Below, one piece after another: positions 45,554-52,624 of a stretch of 64,000 nt of DNA. The DNA is from Actinomyces oris (GTDB lineage: Bacteria > Actinomycetota > Actinomycetes > Actinomycetales > Actinomycetaceae): positions 992,001-1,056,000 of the forward strand of contig NZ_CP014232.1 of NCBI RefSeq assembly GCF_001553935.1, read 5' to 3'. The position numbers were made by a program, and so were the translations under genes. Below the pieces are notes generated by a model that saw nothing but the letters and a program-made list of their open reading frames with translations, did no database searches and was not told the origin of the DNA. Each line of letters starts with the position of its first letter. The first letter of the stretch is position 1.

Positions 45554-45943
45554 TCACCCACCGGCGTGGATCCGGTCCAAGATCTCGGGAACACGCCGAG
45601 TGATTGCCATCCAGAAAAGACTGTCATCCATCGAGCGATAGCCTGCGTGTGCCGCAATGTTGCGTGTGGTTCGAATGGCCCGGCGTTCGTCCTCGGAGAT
45701 CGCCACCAGGTAAGGCATGAACTCAGGTCGCTCCAGCAGAGCGGCAAGTCGGATGATCACCATGCAGGCAACGTCATAGGCTTGAGCACCGTCGTAAAAC
45801 TCTTCTCGTCCGTGCGCGATGACGACGTCGATCCGGTCACGAATCAGCGCAAGCTCGGCGTCCAGATTCTCACGATCATGGCGCCTTGCCCCATCCTGCC
45901 TGGTACGCGGAGTAAAGCGAGCCCGTTGACGCTCCTCGTTCAC
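45554..45943 (-). CDS. hepT: HepT-like ribonuclease toxin
   Basis: A 129-residue all-helical HEPN protein. The active-site motif is RNIAAHAGY (Arg94, His99, Tyr102); the usual form is R-X4-6-H-X-Y, so here one extra residue separates His and Tyr. The Tyr is the residue AMPylated by the MNT antitoxin in the characterised pair. It overlaps the MNT gene by 4 bases, as in MntA-HepT operons. It should cleave RNA (tRNA in studied cases) unless modified. Confidence 0.85.
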   Translation of the reverse strand: MNEERQRARFTPRTRQDGARRHDRENLDAELALIRDRIDVVIAHGREEFYDGAQAYDVACMVIIRLAALLERPEFMPYLVAISEDERRAIRTTRNIAAHAGYRSMDDSLFWMAITRRVPEILDRIHAGG

Positions 45944-46410
45944 AGCGGCACCGCCTCTCGTGCGGCGTCAGTCAGCTGAACAGGTAGGGGGGAGTCGGAA
46001 ACGACGTCGGTCGGGAACCCAGTGAGTCTCTCAACGTCATCGACGAACAGGGCAAGGTCGAACAGGTCGGTACTGGTCGACGGCGTGACCAGAAGGTCGA
46101 TGTCAGAGTCGAAGTCATCCTCCCCGCGGACTGACGACCCGAAAACGCGGAGGTTGCTGAGGCCATGGGACTCGGCGCAGGCGAGAATCTTGTCGGCCTG
46201 CATGGCAAGCGGGAGTGACGGTCGGTAACCGGCTGCACGCAGCACCACCTCGAGCAGCTCGTCGGACACCGCACGCGCCCCGGACTCCACCTGCGTCAAG
46301 ACCGACTCGTTCAAGCCAGCACGCTGGGCCAACTGAACCCGTGAGAGCCCTGCATCCAGACGCGCAGCACTAATGAGTGCTGGTGCGTCATCAGTACGGA
46401 AGCGACCCAT
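45940..46410 (-). CDS. mntA: MNT-domain antitoxin with N-terminal XRE helix-turn-helix
   Basis: A 156-residue protein. Residues about 10-55 are an XRE HTH (LISAARLDAGLSRVQLAQRA then LNESVLTQVESG). Residues about 85-155 are a minimal nucleotidyltransferase with RVFGSSVRGEDDFDSDIDLL, the exact GS-X10-DxD pattern. MNT antitoxins inactivate HepT by AMPylation; the fused HTH would let it repress the operon. TATGCT plus six bases precedes ATG 46410. An unusual inverted repeat lies just upstream. Confidence 0.87.
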   Translation of the reverse strand: MGRFRTDDAPALISAARLDAGLSRVQLAQRAGLNESVLTQVESGARAVSDELLEVVLRAAGYRPSLPLAMQADKILACAESHGLSNLRVFGSSVRGEDDFDSDIDLLVTPSTSTDLFDLALFVDDVERLTGFPTDVVSDSPLPVQLTDAAREAVPL

Positions 46411-46416
46411 GAGGTC

Positions 46417-46422
46417 AGCATA
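46417..46422 (-). promoter_or_regulatory. -10 box of the MNT-HepT operon (leaderless)
   Basis: TATGCT followed by GACCTC and ATG 46410. The inverted-repeat array at 46462-46569 begins about 40 bases further upstream, where a regulator would bind. Confidence 0.55.
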
Positions 46423-46461
46423 TGGCACAACCAGCCGCCCGGGACCTTCGACGACGTCGAT

Positions 46462-46569
46462 CGAGGACGTACTTTCGCGCCGAGGACTGCGCTGTCCCCC
46501 AGATGACTGGGGGCCCAGCCGCGTCGTTTGGAGGAGAAGTACGTCCTCGGCGCGAAACGCAGTCCTCGA
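46462..46569. repeat. Compound inverted repeat upstream of the MNT-HepT operon
   Basis: The left arm (46462-46491) is CGAGGACGTAC, TTTCGCGC, CGAGGACTGCG. The right arm (46540-46569) is the inverse of CGAGGACTGCG, TTTCGCGC, CGAGGACGTAC: the same centre with the two flanks swapped. Between them CCCCCAG/CTGGGGG (46496-46513) makes a 7-bp hairpin. It may be a multi-site operator for the XRE domain or a remnant recombination site. Confidence 0.75.
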
Positions 46570-46585
46570 CATGCGCCGTTCGGAA

Positions 46586-46804
46586 TCAGGACCGCCGCAC
46601 GCATCGGTAGCGGCGGCGCCCCGGCCAGCGCGGGTCCGACGGCGCAGGGTCGATGTCGAAGTCGAGCGCCCGGTAGAAGCCGACGGCATCGGCGTCGGGC
46701 AGTCCCGCGGCCTCGCGCATGAGAGCCAGCATCTGCTCACTGGCCAGGTCCTGCTCCACCAGAACTCTGACTGCCGCTCTGTGCTGGACCCGGTCCGTCG
46801 TCAT
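46586..46804 (-). CDS. Small conserved-looking protein of unknown function
   Basis: A 72-residue soluble protein (MTTDRVQHRAAVRVLVEQDL start, middle LMREAAGLPDADAVGFYRAL, Arg-rich end). The perfect pattern GATAAT-N6-ATG immediately before it argues that it is a real leaderless gene. It runs toward the MNT-HepT operon. It may be an extra component or a remnant; I recognise no family. Confidence 0.5.
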   Translation of the reverse strand: MTTDRVQHRAAVRVLVEQDLASEQMLALMREAAGLPDADAVGFYRALDFDIDPAPSDPRWPGRRRYRCVRRS

Positions 46805-47040
46805 AACCGCATTATCCACTGACCCGCACAGCACCCAAGGCATCACAGAGGCATCACATTCTCCCTGGTCGGAACTTACTTCCCGGCTCCGGGGCCGGCG
46901 GGCCGTATAGGCTGGTGGCGACCGGGGAGTGCTCCCCGCCAACGACGACGGACCACTTGTTGAAAATGCCACAAGGATCCGGCAGGATTTTGCCCGGTCA
47001 TACCATTCCCCACCATGTCCGCCCTAGAAGGTCATCTGCC

Positions 47041-47451
47041 ATGCGACTCCTCCCACCAGTCGTCTTCACGCTTGCCACGACCGTCCTGGCCCTGACGGTC
47101 GGCGGCGGCCTGTTCGGCTGGGAAACCTCCCTCCTGACGCCTCTGAGCCTGCTGACAGTCAGTCTCATCCTCCTCCAAGCCCAGCACGTTCAGCGCGCCG
47201 AGCCCTCCCAGCGGATCCCGGGTCCCTCGATCCTCGCGCTGGCCGTCATCGGCCTGGGGCTGGCGGCCGCGCTGCTCGGCCACGGCCTCTACAGCCATGA
47301 GCCCGCCGCTGCCATCAACCTGCCGTCGGCCGGCATCCTGCTGTTCGTCGTCGTGACCGCCTACCGCCGACGCCGCCCCGAGGCCCAGCCCGTCCTCATC
47401 TCGACCCAGGAGGCCCCACTCGCAGAGATCGGTGCCAACCTGCCACAATGA
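47041..47451 (+). CDS. Small integral membrane protein, paralogue of 45176
   Basis: A 136-residue protein with four hydrophobic segments (TVLALTVGGGLFGW, LLTVSLILLQAQHVQ, ILALAVIGLGLAAALLGHGL, LPSAGILLFVVVTAY). It shares pattern and the LILLQAQ loop with the 123-residue protein upstream. The stop overlaps the purB start (ATGA), so purB may be translated by coupling. A TATAGGCT box is seen at 46907-46914. Function unknown. Confidence 0.75.
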   Translation: MRLLPPVVFTLATTVLALTVGGGLFGWETSLLTPLSLLTVSLILLQAQHVQRAEPSQRIPGPSILALAVIGLGLAAALLGHGLYSHEPAAAINLPSAGILLFVVVTAYRRRRPEAQPVLISTQEAPLAEIGANLPQ

Positions 47452-48902
47452 GCGGCATGGTCGATCTCTCCGCAGTCTCCCCCGCCATCGCCCTGGGCCC
47501 CCTGGACGGCCGCTACCGCGCCGTCGCCGCCCCGCTGGTCAACCACCTCTCCGAGGCCGCGCTCAACCGGGCCCGCCTGCAGGTCGAGGTCGAGTGGCTC
47601 ATCCACCTCACCGACGGCGGCGTCCTGCCCGGCGCCCCCCGCCTGAGCGAGACGGAGAAGGCCTACTTGCGCGGCGTCGTCGAGGACTTCGGGGCCGAGG
47701 AGATCGCCGAGCTCGGCGCCATCGAGGCCGAGACCCGCCACGACGTCAAGGCCGTCGAGTACCTCCTCAAGCGGCGCCTGGTCGCGGCCGCCCAGGCCCG
47801 CGGCGTCGTCGGCGCCGACGGCGGCCCCACCGTGCTGCCCACGGTCGGCGAGATCGTCCACATCTTCTGCACCAGCGAGGACATCAACAACCTCTCTTAC
47901 GCCCTGACGATCCGGGGCGCCGTCGAGCAGGTGTGGCTGCCGGCCGCCCGCGGGCTGGTCGAGGACCTGGCCGCCATGGCCCACGAGCACGCCGACGCCG
48001 CCATGCTGGCGCGCACGCACGGCCAGCCGGCCACCCCCACGACGCTCGGCAAGGAACTGGCGGTCCTGGCCCACCGGCTGCGCCGCCAGGTGCGCCGCGT
48101 CGAGGCCACCGAGTACCTGGGCAAGATCAACGGCGCCACCGGCACCTTCGGCGCGCACGTCATCTCCGTGCCCGGCGCCGACTGGCAGGCCGTGGGGCGC
48201 GGATTCGTGGAGCACCTGGGCCTGACCTGGAACCCGCTGACCACGCAGATCGAGTCCCACGACTGGCAGGCCGAGCTCTACTCCGACGTCGCCCGCTTCA
48301 ACCGGATTGCCCACAACCTGGCCACCGACGTGTGGACCTACATCTCGCTGGGCTACTTCCACCAGCGCCTGAGCGCGCAGGGCTCCACCGGCTCGTCGAC
48401 CATGCCGCACAAGGTCAATCCGATCCGCTTCGAGAACGGCGAGGCCAACCTGGAGATCTCCTGCTCGCTGCTGGACACGCTGGCCGCCACTCTCGTCACC
48501 TCCCGCCTCCAGCGCGACCTCACCGACTCCACCACGCAGCGCAACGTGGGCGTGGCCCTGGGGCACTCGCTGCTGGCCGTGGACAACATCCGCCAGGGCC
48601 TGGCCGGGCTCGACGTCGACCGCGCCCGCCTGGAGGAGGACCTCGAGGCGACCTGGGAGGTGCTCGGCGAGCCCGTCCAGCAGGCGATGCGGGCGGCCGC
48701 CGTCGCCGGGGCAACCGGCATGGCCGACCCCTACGAGCGCCTCAAGGAGCTCACCCGCGGCAAGAAGGTCACGCCCGAGGGCATGCGCGAGTTCATCTCC
48801 GGGCTCGGCATGCCCGACGACGTCGAGGCGCGGCTGCTGGCCCTGACGCCCGCCACCTACACGGGTCTGGCCGCCGAGCTCGTCTCCCACCTGGACGACT
48901 GA
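47448..48902 (+). CDS. purB: Adenylosuccinate lyase
   Basis: A 484-residue enzyme of the fumarase/aspartase superfamily. It removes fumarate from SAICAR and from adenylosuccinate in purine synthesis. Signature GSSTMPHKVNPIRFEN holds the flexible catalytic loop; ARTHGQPATPTTLGKEL and FCTSEDINNLSYAL are the other active-site regions. The length and sequence match the long E. coli-type PurB. Its last codons (SHLDD, stop) form one end of a 36-bp direct repeat whose second copy lies 1.95 kb downstream. Confidence 0.96.
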   Translation: MSGMVDLSAVSPAIALGPLDGRYRAVAAPLVNHLSEAALNRARLQVEVEWLIHLTDGGVLPGAPRLSETEKAYLRGVVEDFGAEEIAELGAIEAETRHDVKAVEYLLKRRLVAAAQARGVVGADGGPTVLPTVGEIVHIFCTSEDINNLSYALTIRGAVEQVWLPAARGLVEDLAAMAHEHADAAMLARTHGQPATPTTLGKELAVLAHRLRRQVRRVEATEYLGKINGATGTFGAHVISVPGADWQAVGRGFVEHLGLTWNPLTTQIESHDWQAELYSDVARFNRIAHNLATDVWTYISLGYFHQRLSAQGSTGSSTMPHKVNPIRFENGEANLEISCSLLDTLAATLVTSRLQRDLTDSTTQRNVGVALGHSLLAVDNIRQGLAGLDVDRARLEEDLEATWEVLGEPVQQAMRAAAVAGATGMADPYERLKELTRGKKVTPEGMREFISGLGMPDDVEARLLALTPATYTGLAAELVSHLDD

Positions 48903-48918
48903 GGGCCCGCGGGCAGGT
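48883..48918 (+). repeat. 36-bp direct repeat at purB 3' end (left copy, att-like)
   Basis: Perfectly repeated at 50834-50869. It covers the last purB codons, the stop and GGGCCCGCGGGCAGGT, which contains the palindrome GCCCGCGGGC. Duplicated gene 3' ends are the usual scar of site-specific integration; no integrase lies between the copies. Confidence 0.85.
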
Positions 48919-48931
48919 TCGCACTGCCTCC

Positions 48932-48957
48932 GGAGCCGTCGGCTGGGCGTCGGCTCC
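48932..48957 (+). terminator. purB terminator hairpin
   Basis: GGAGCCG/CGGCTCC arms with a CG/CG extension, followed by TTC, 30 bases after the purB stop. Confidence 0.5.
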
Positions 48958-49099
48958 TTCATGGACACATGACGCCCTTCATCGACACTCATGGTCGCTC
49001 ATCGACACTTTCGGGCCCTTCATCAACACTCTACGGCCCTTCATGAACATCTCATCGACACTTCATGGACACTCTGGGACCCTTCATCGACACTTCATG
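48956..49099. repeat. Iteron-like array 1 (TTCATSGACACT units)
   Basis: At least seven degenerate copies of TTCAT(C/G)GACACT spaced irregularly by about 12-26 bases fill the gap between purB and the AlbA-domain regulator and reach its -10 box. A related array lies at 52471-52590, the two sharing a stretch of about 80 bases. They are probable binding sites for a regulator or a replication/recombination protein. Confidence 0.75.
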
Positions 49100-49105
49100 T
49101 ACAAT
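49100..49105 (+). promoter_or_regulatory. -10 box of the AlbA-domain regulator (leaderless)
   Basis: TACAAT, then TGACAT, then GTG 49112. The last iteron unit overlaps the -35 to -10 interval, which suggests control through the array. Confidence 0.6.
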
Positions 49106-49111
49106 TGACAT

Positions 49112-50812
49112 GTGATTGTCGATCTGACTGACCTCACGGAAGCCCTCGCTCGTTTGGCACTGGAGGGCGGCGACTGCCTTGAGATCGAGGCGAAGACATT
49201 CTCCGAGTACTCCCGCAACGCCCTCGGTCCCACGCTGTCGGCCTTCGCGAATCTTCCTGGAGGCGGCACCATCCTCCTGGGCGTCGGCGAGGATCCGGTT
49301 GCCGTCGTCGGGGTCCAGGACCCGCACGAGCTCCAGCAGGCCCTCATCTCCCAGGCTCGTCAGGGCTTCTCCACCGAGATTGCTGTCGATACGCACGCCA
49401 TCACCGTTGAGGGCAAGACCGTCGTCGCCGCCAACGTGCAGGAAGTTCCCGTCAACAGCAAGCCATGCCGGTGGAGGGAGACGGGGGCGGCGTACCTCCG
49501 CCAGTACGACGGCGACTACCGCATGTCGCAGCAGGAGGAGCAGCAGCTCCTTCTGCGCCACCAACGTCCTCGGCAGGACTCCGTTGCCGTTCCCGGCACC
49601 TCCATCGACAGCCTCGACAACGATCTGGTTCAGCGCTTTCTCCGAGCGGTTCGTGCCGGCTCCACCGCACTCAGCGGACAATCCGATACCGAGGTCCTCC
49701 TCAACCTGAACATCCTCACCGAGGACGGAGAGGCTACCCGGGCAGGGCTGTACGCGCTGGGCCGTTATCCCCAAAGGCAGTTCCCCGGCCTGTCCATCAC
49801 AGCCGCCGTCACCGACACGAATGACGCGGTCAGGGCAACAGATCGGCTCACGATCGCGGGCCCCCTGCCTCAGATGCTCGCCGACGCCGTCGACTGGGTC
49901 GCACGCACCACGCAGACACGCATCCAGTTCGGGGATGACGGACATGGCCGCGATGTCCACGAGTTCCCGCTCGTCGCGGTTCGTGAGCTCATCGCCAACG
50001 CTCTCGTCCACCGAGACCTCTCCGAGCCAGCGCTGTCGAAGGGGATTGAGATTCGTCTGCTGCACGACCGCCTCGTCATCTCCAGCCCAGGTGGCCTGTG
50101 GGGGCTGAGCGTGGATCAGCTCGGCACACGCGACGGGAAGTCTGCGGTCAACGAGCACCTCTACACCATCTGCACCTTCGCCACGGACCACGAGGGACGG
50201 CGCGTGATCGAAGGCTTGGGCTCCGGTATTCGGGAGGTCCGTCGCGCCCTGCGAGAGGCAGACATGGAACCCGTCCGCTTTCAGGACACCGGCGTGCGCT
50301 TCACGGCTCTGCTTCCCCGAAGCGCGCTCCTCTCACCTGAGGATCTCACCTGGTTGTCCGGCCTTGAAGCCCAGGGCCTCGGCATCGAGCAGCGCCACGC
50401 ACTGGTCGAGATGCGGCACGGAAAGTCGTGGACGAACTCCTCCTATCGCCGTCGCTTCGGCTGCGACTCCCAGCAGGCCCGTCGTCAGCTCCAGGAGCTG
50501 GTGAACCGGGGCTACGCCGAGGCCCAAGGACAACGCGGCTCCACCTCCTACGTCCTGGCCGCCAACCGCACTCGACCGACTTCCGGCACCACAGACATCA
50601 CTGTTCCCACCGAGATCTCCGCCCTGTCCACCAACACGCCCGCCGTCTGGGCCAGCCTCGAGGACGGGCCGCGCACGCGCCAGCAGATCGTCGAGGCCAC
50701 AGGCCTGTCACCGCGCCAGGTGACGTACGCGCTCAAACATCTCGAGGAGGCCGGATTCGTTGAGAAAGATGGCCGTCGAGGTGACACCACCACCACGTAC
50801 CGCCGCGCCTGA
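49112..50812 (+). CDS. AlbA_2/ATP-binding domain transcriptional regulator
   Basis: A 566-residue protein. Residues about 10-130 are an AlbA_2 (Schlafen-like) domain (EIEAKTFSEYSRNALGPTLS, FANLPGGGTILLGVGED). About 270-390 is an HATPase_c_4 domain (FPLVAVRELIANALVHRDLS, ISSPGGLWG). Two winged-helix segments follow (about 440-490 and 520-560). Such proteins are regulators or anti-phage/stress proteins. The gene sits alone between the two copies of the purB 3' repeat and has an iteron array over its promoter, so it is probably cargo of an inserted segment that regulates itself. Confidence 0.85.
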   Translation: MIVDLTDLTEALARLALEGGDCLEIEAKTFSEYSRNALGPTLSAFANLPGGGTILLGVGEDPVAVVGVQDPHELQQALISQARQGFSTEIAVDTHAITVEGKTVVAANVQEVPVNSKPCRWRETGAAYLRQYDGDYRMSQQEEQQLLLRHQRPRQDSVAVPGTSIDSLDNDLVQRFLRAVRAGSTALSGQSDTEVLLNLNILTEDGEATRAGLYALGRYPQRQFPGLSITAAVTDTNDAVRATDRLTIAGPLPQMLADAVDWVARTTQTRIQFGDDGHGRDVHEFPLVAVRELIANALVHRDLSEPALSKGIEIRLLHDRLVISSPGGLWGLSVDQLGTRDGKSAVNEHLYTICTFATDHEGRRVIEGLGSGIREVRRALREADMEPVRFQDTGVRFTALLPRSALLSPEDLTWLSGLEAQGLGIEQRHALVEMRHGKSWTNSSYRRRFGCDSQQARRQLQELVNRGYAEAQGQRGSTSYVLAANRTRPTSGTTDITVPTEISALSTNTPAVWASLEDGPRTRQQIVEATGLSPRQVTYALKHLEEAGFVEKDGRRGDTTTTYRRA

Positions 50813-50833
50813 TGGGCGGGCCCGCCAAAGTCA

Positions 50834-50869
50834 TCTCCCACCTGGACGACTGAGGGCCCGCGGGCAGGT
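50834..50869 (+). repeat. 36-bp direct repeat (right copy of the purB 3' end)
   Basis: Identical to 48883-48918. In the purB frame it still reads ISHLDD and stop, preceded by unrelated sequence, so it is a detached gene tail rather than a gene. Confidence 0.85.
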
Positions 50870-50883
50870 CCAACACTGACCCA

Positions 50884-50935
50884 GTGTCCACAGCGCTGAC
50901 ATTAGCGCGCCAGCCGTCGAAGCGCCTGGCACAGA
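50884..50935 (+). repeat. 52-bp repeat R1, left copy
   Basis: Starts GTGTCCACAGCGCTGACATT and matches 52359-52410 at 48 of 52 positions. It lies 14 bases after the purB-tail copy. R1 begins with the inverse of the iteron core (TGGACACT). The neighbouring sequence to 51136 holds no gene. Confidence 0.7.
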
Positions 50936-51136
50936 CAGCACAGAAGATCCCCGGCTCATGGAGTACGCCCGAACCGTAAGGCAGCGATCCCTCCGATCAT
51001 CGCCGTCTCCACCACACCCAGCGCGATTCGACTTCCCCACGATGCACAAAGCTAACCAGAGGAAATTCTTGCATGAGCGAATGTCCTGTCTCTATAGATT
51101 GAGAACGCGCGAGGCATCGCATCCAGAATAATTCAC

Positions 51137-51418
51137 TCAACTCCAGGTCAAACCGTAGACCGTCGACGATGCCACAAACAGGAGAACGGACACTATCGCG
51201 AACATCGCCTTAGCCCCCGTCCCGGAAGATCGAATTGAGCCGACGGCACCAAGCAACGCAGCAACCATTCCGACGGCAGCCAACATCCGGGCGGCCAGCA
51301 CATGCCCGTCATCGACAGCGACAAGAATACCGGCCGCAGCTGTAGCGGTAGCACCGACGACAAGCCCAACGATTGTCCTCACACGAACAGAATTCCCAGA
51401 ACCGGCAGATTCATTCAT
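51137..51418 (-). CDS. Small membrane protein in a low-G+C patch
   Basis: A 93-residue protein with three hydrophobic helices (TIVGLVVGATATAAAGILVA, MLAAVGMVAALLGAVGSI, AMFAIVSVLLFVASSTVYGL) and a short polar N-terminus. A good ribosome-binding site (AGGAG, eight bases before ATG) supports it. The DNA here is clearly less G+C-rich than the rest of the window, which suggests recent arrival. No family is recognised; size and topology would suit an immunity or regulatory membrane peptide, which is speculation. Confidence 0.6.
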   Translation of the reverse strand: MNESAGSGNSVRVRTIVGLVVGATATAAAGILVAVDDGHVLAARMLAAVGMVAALLGAVGSIRSSGTGAKAMFAIVSVLLFVASSTVYGLTWS

Positions 51419-52080
51419 AGAAAATACTCCTGTCTAGAAGGGCGCTAGACACCTCTGTACCGAAGGATCATCGCAGAAACTCAACTTCCATCGATTATCC
51501 ATGCGACTGACGACCATTGCGAGCATGACGCTGACATGAGAGGGAGAGCCGCTCGACATCAACTCTAGGCCAGCATCAGAGGGAAGCGCCGATGAGACAT
51601 CACTTATCAGAATAGCACAGATCACGTCGAACTGAGACCCAAAAGCCGATCAAGATCGCCCCGGCAAATCAGGAAGTCGGGGACCGGAGGAAGTGGCCGA
51701 CAAGACTCATCTGGAGTGCCCGCGAAGGGGATTCATTACCTCACTGAAAAATGCCCGCAAAACTCGTGGGCCGTGGTGCGCACGATAAGTGGGTTGCCCG
51801 GTGCTGGCCGGGGCCGTGATCTCCCCAACCTGTTGGGGACGGCCTGTTGCATCAGGTACTTTCCCAAGCCCGGGCAGTCAGCCCCGTAGGTCTGGATCAG
51901 GCGCTGGTAGACGCCCCCGGAGGCCTGGACCGGAGTGTGGTGCTCACCGGCGAGCAGAACCTCGAGACGCCTGGCCTGGGTGTCGACGAGCAGGCTGGCT
52001 CGGGTGTGCAGGGTGCGCCTGGGCGAGAGGCAGGCTCGATCAGAGCCTCAGCCCGACTATCAGACCTGACACCACCCGAA
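51419..52080. other. Non-coding part of the island
   Basis: No gene with a family signature or ribosome-binding site is seen. 51430-51720 is low in G+C and carries an open frame of 63 codons (51434-51625, minus) with no support. 51780-52080 is high in G+C and open in several frames. It may be a degraded mobile-element remnant. Confidence 0.4.
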
Positions 52081-52189
52081 CTGCACGAGGGTCGGGATCC
52101 ACTGGCAGAGGGTCGGGTGTACTCCACAGGGTCCGGGGATTCGTGCAGTACGCACAACCCCCGACCAATACACCCCCACCCTCGTGCAG
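52081..52189. repeat. 109-bp imperfect palindrome
   Basis: Perfect 12-bp ends CTGCACGAGGGT/ACCCTCGTGCAG continue as imperfect arms of about 42 bases that share GGG, TGG, GGGT and TAC blocks. Non-coding, hairpin-forming, MITE-like; unrelated in sequence to the 137-bp family. Confidence 0.65.
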
Positions 52190-52358
52190 TAGGCCGCTCT
52201 AAAGTGGACCCTGCCCAGGTCATCGTCGAACCATAACTTCTGGGGCCCCTGCGCGAGCACCTGAAGGGGCCAGGCAGGGACCAGTGGGATTGCCCCCGAG
52301 GTGAAAGAACCTGGATGCGCCGCCAAGACCCTGGCGGACCCACTCCCCACACAGCCAC

Positions 52359-52480
52359 GTGTCCACAGCACTGACATTAGCGCGCCAGCCCTCGAAGCGC
52401 CCGACACAGATCGTTGAAATCCCGCGGTTTCTTCTCGGCGAGCGGCGCCGGTACGGGGTTAATGTCAGCACCGTGGACAC
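52359..52480. repeat. R1 right copy with inverted partner (TIR-like ends)
   Basis: 52359-52379 (GTGTCCACAGCACTGACATT plus A) is matched in inverse by 52460-52480 at 18 of 21 positions. The pair encloses about 80 bases without a gene. The outer bases of the right end merge into iteron array 2. Confidence 0.65.
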
Positions 52481-52590
52481 TTCCGGTCCTTCATCGACAC
52501 TCCACGGCCTTTCATGAACACTTCATCGACACTTCATGGACACTTTCGGGCCCTTCATCGACAATCGGGGCCTTCTCGTGGACACTTCGG
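52471..52590. repeat. Iteron-like array 2 (TTCATSGACACT units)
   Basis: Six or seven degenerate units of the same motif as array 1, including a shared stretch with TTCATGAACACTTCATCGAC. It lies just past the stop of the last RiPP gene, so it marks the border between the island and the cluster. Confidence 0.75.
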
Positions 52591-52624
52591 CGCGTTCCAG
52601 GTTCCGGGGCCAGGCGGCGCCCGG

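Noticed and set aside
47432..49108. 558-codon plus-strand frame overlapping purB
   Set aside because: Arg/Pro/His-rich out-of-frame shadow of purB that runs on into the iteron array.
48956..49110. CRISPR array
   Set aside because: Repeat units are short, degenerate and irregularly spaced, no spacer structure and no cas genes.
51434..51625. 63-codon minus-strand frame next to the low-G+C membrane protein
   Set aside because: No ribosome-binding site, no -10 box at the right distance and no recognisable pattern.
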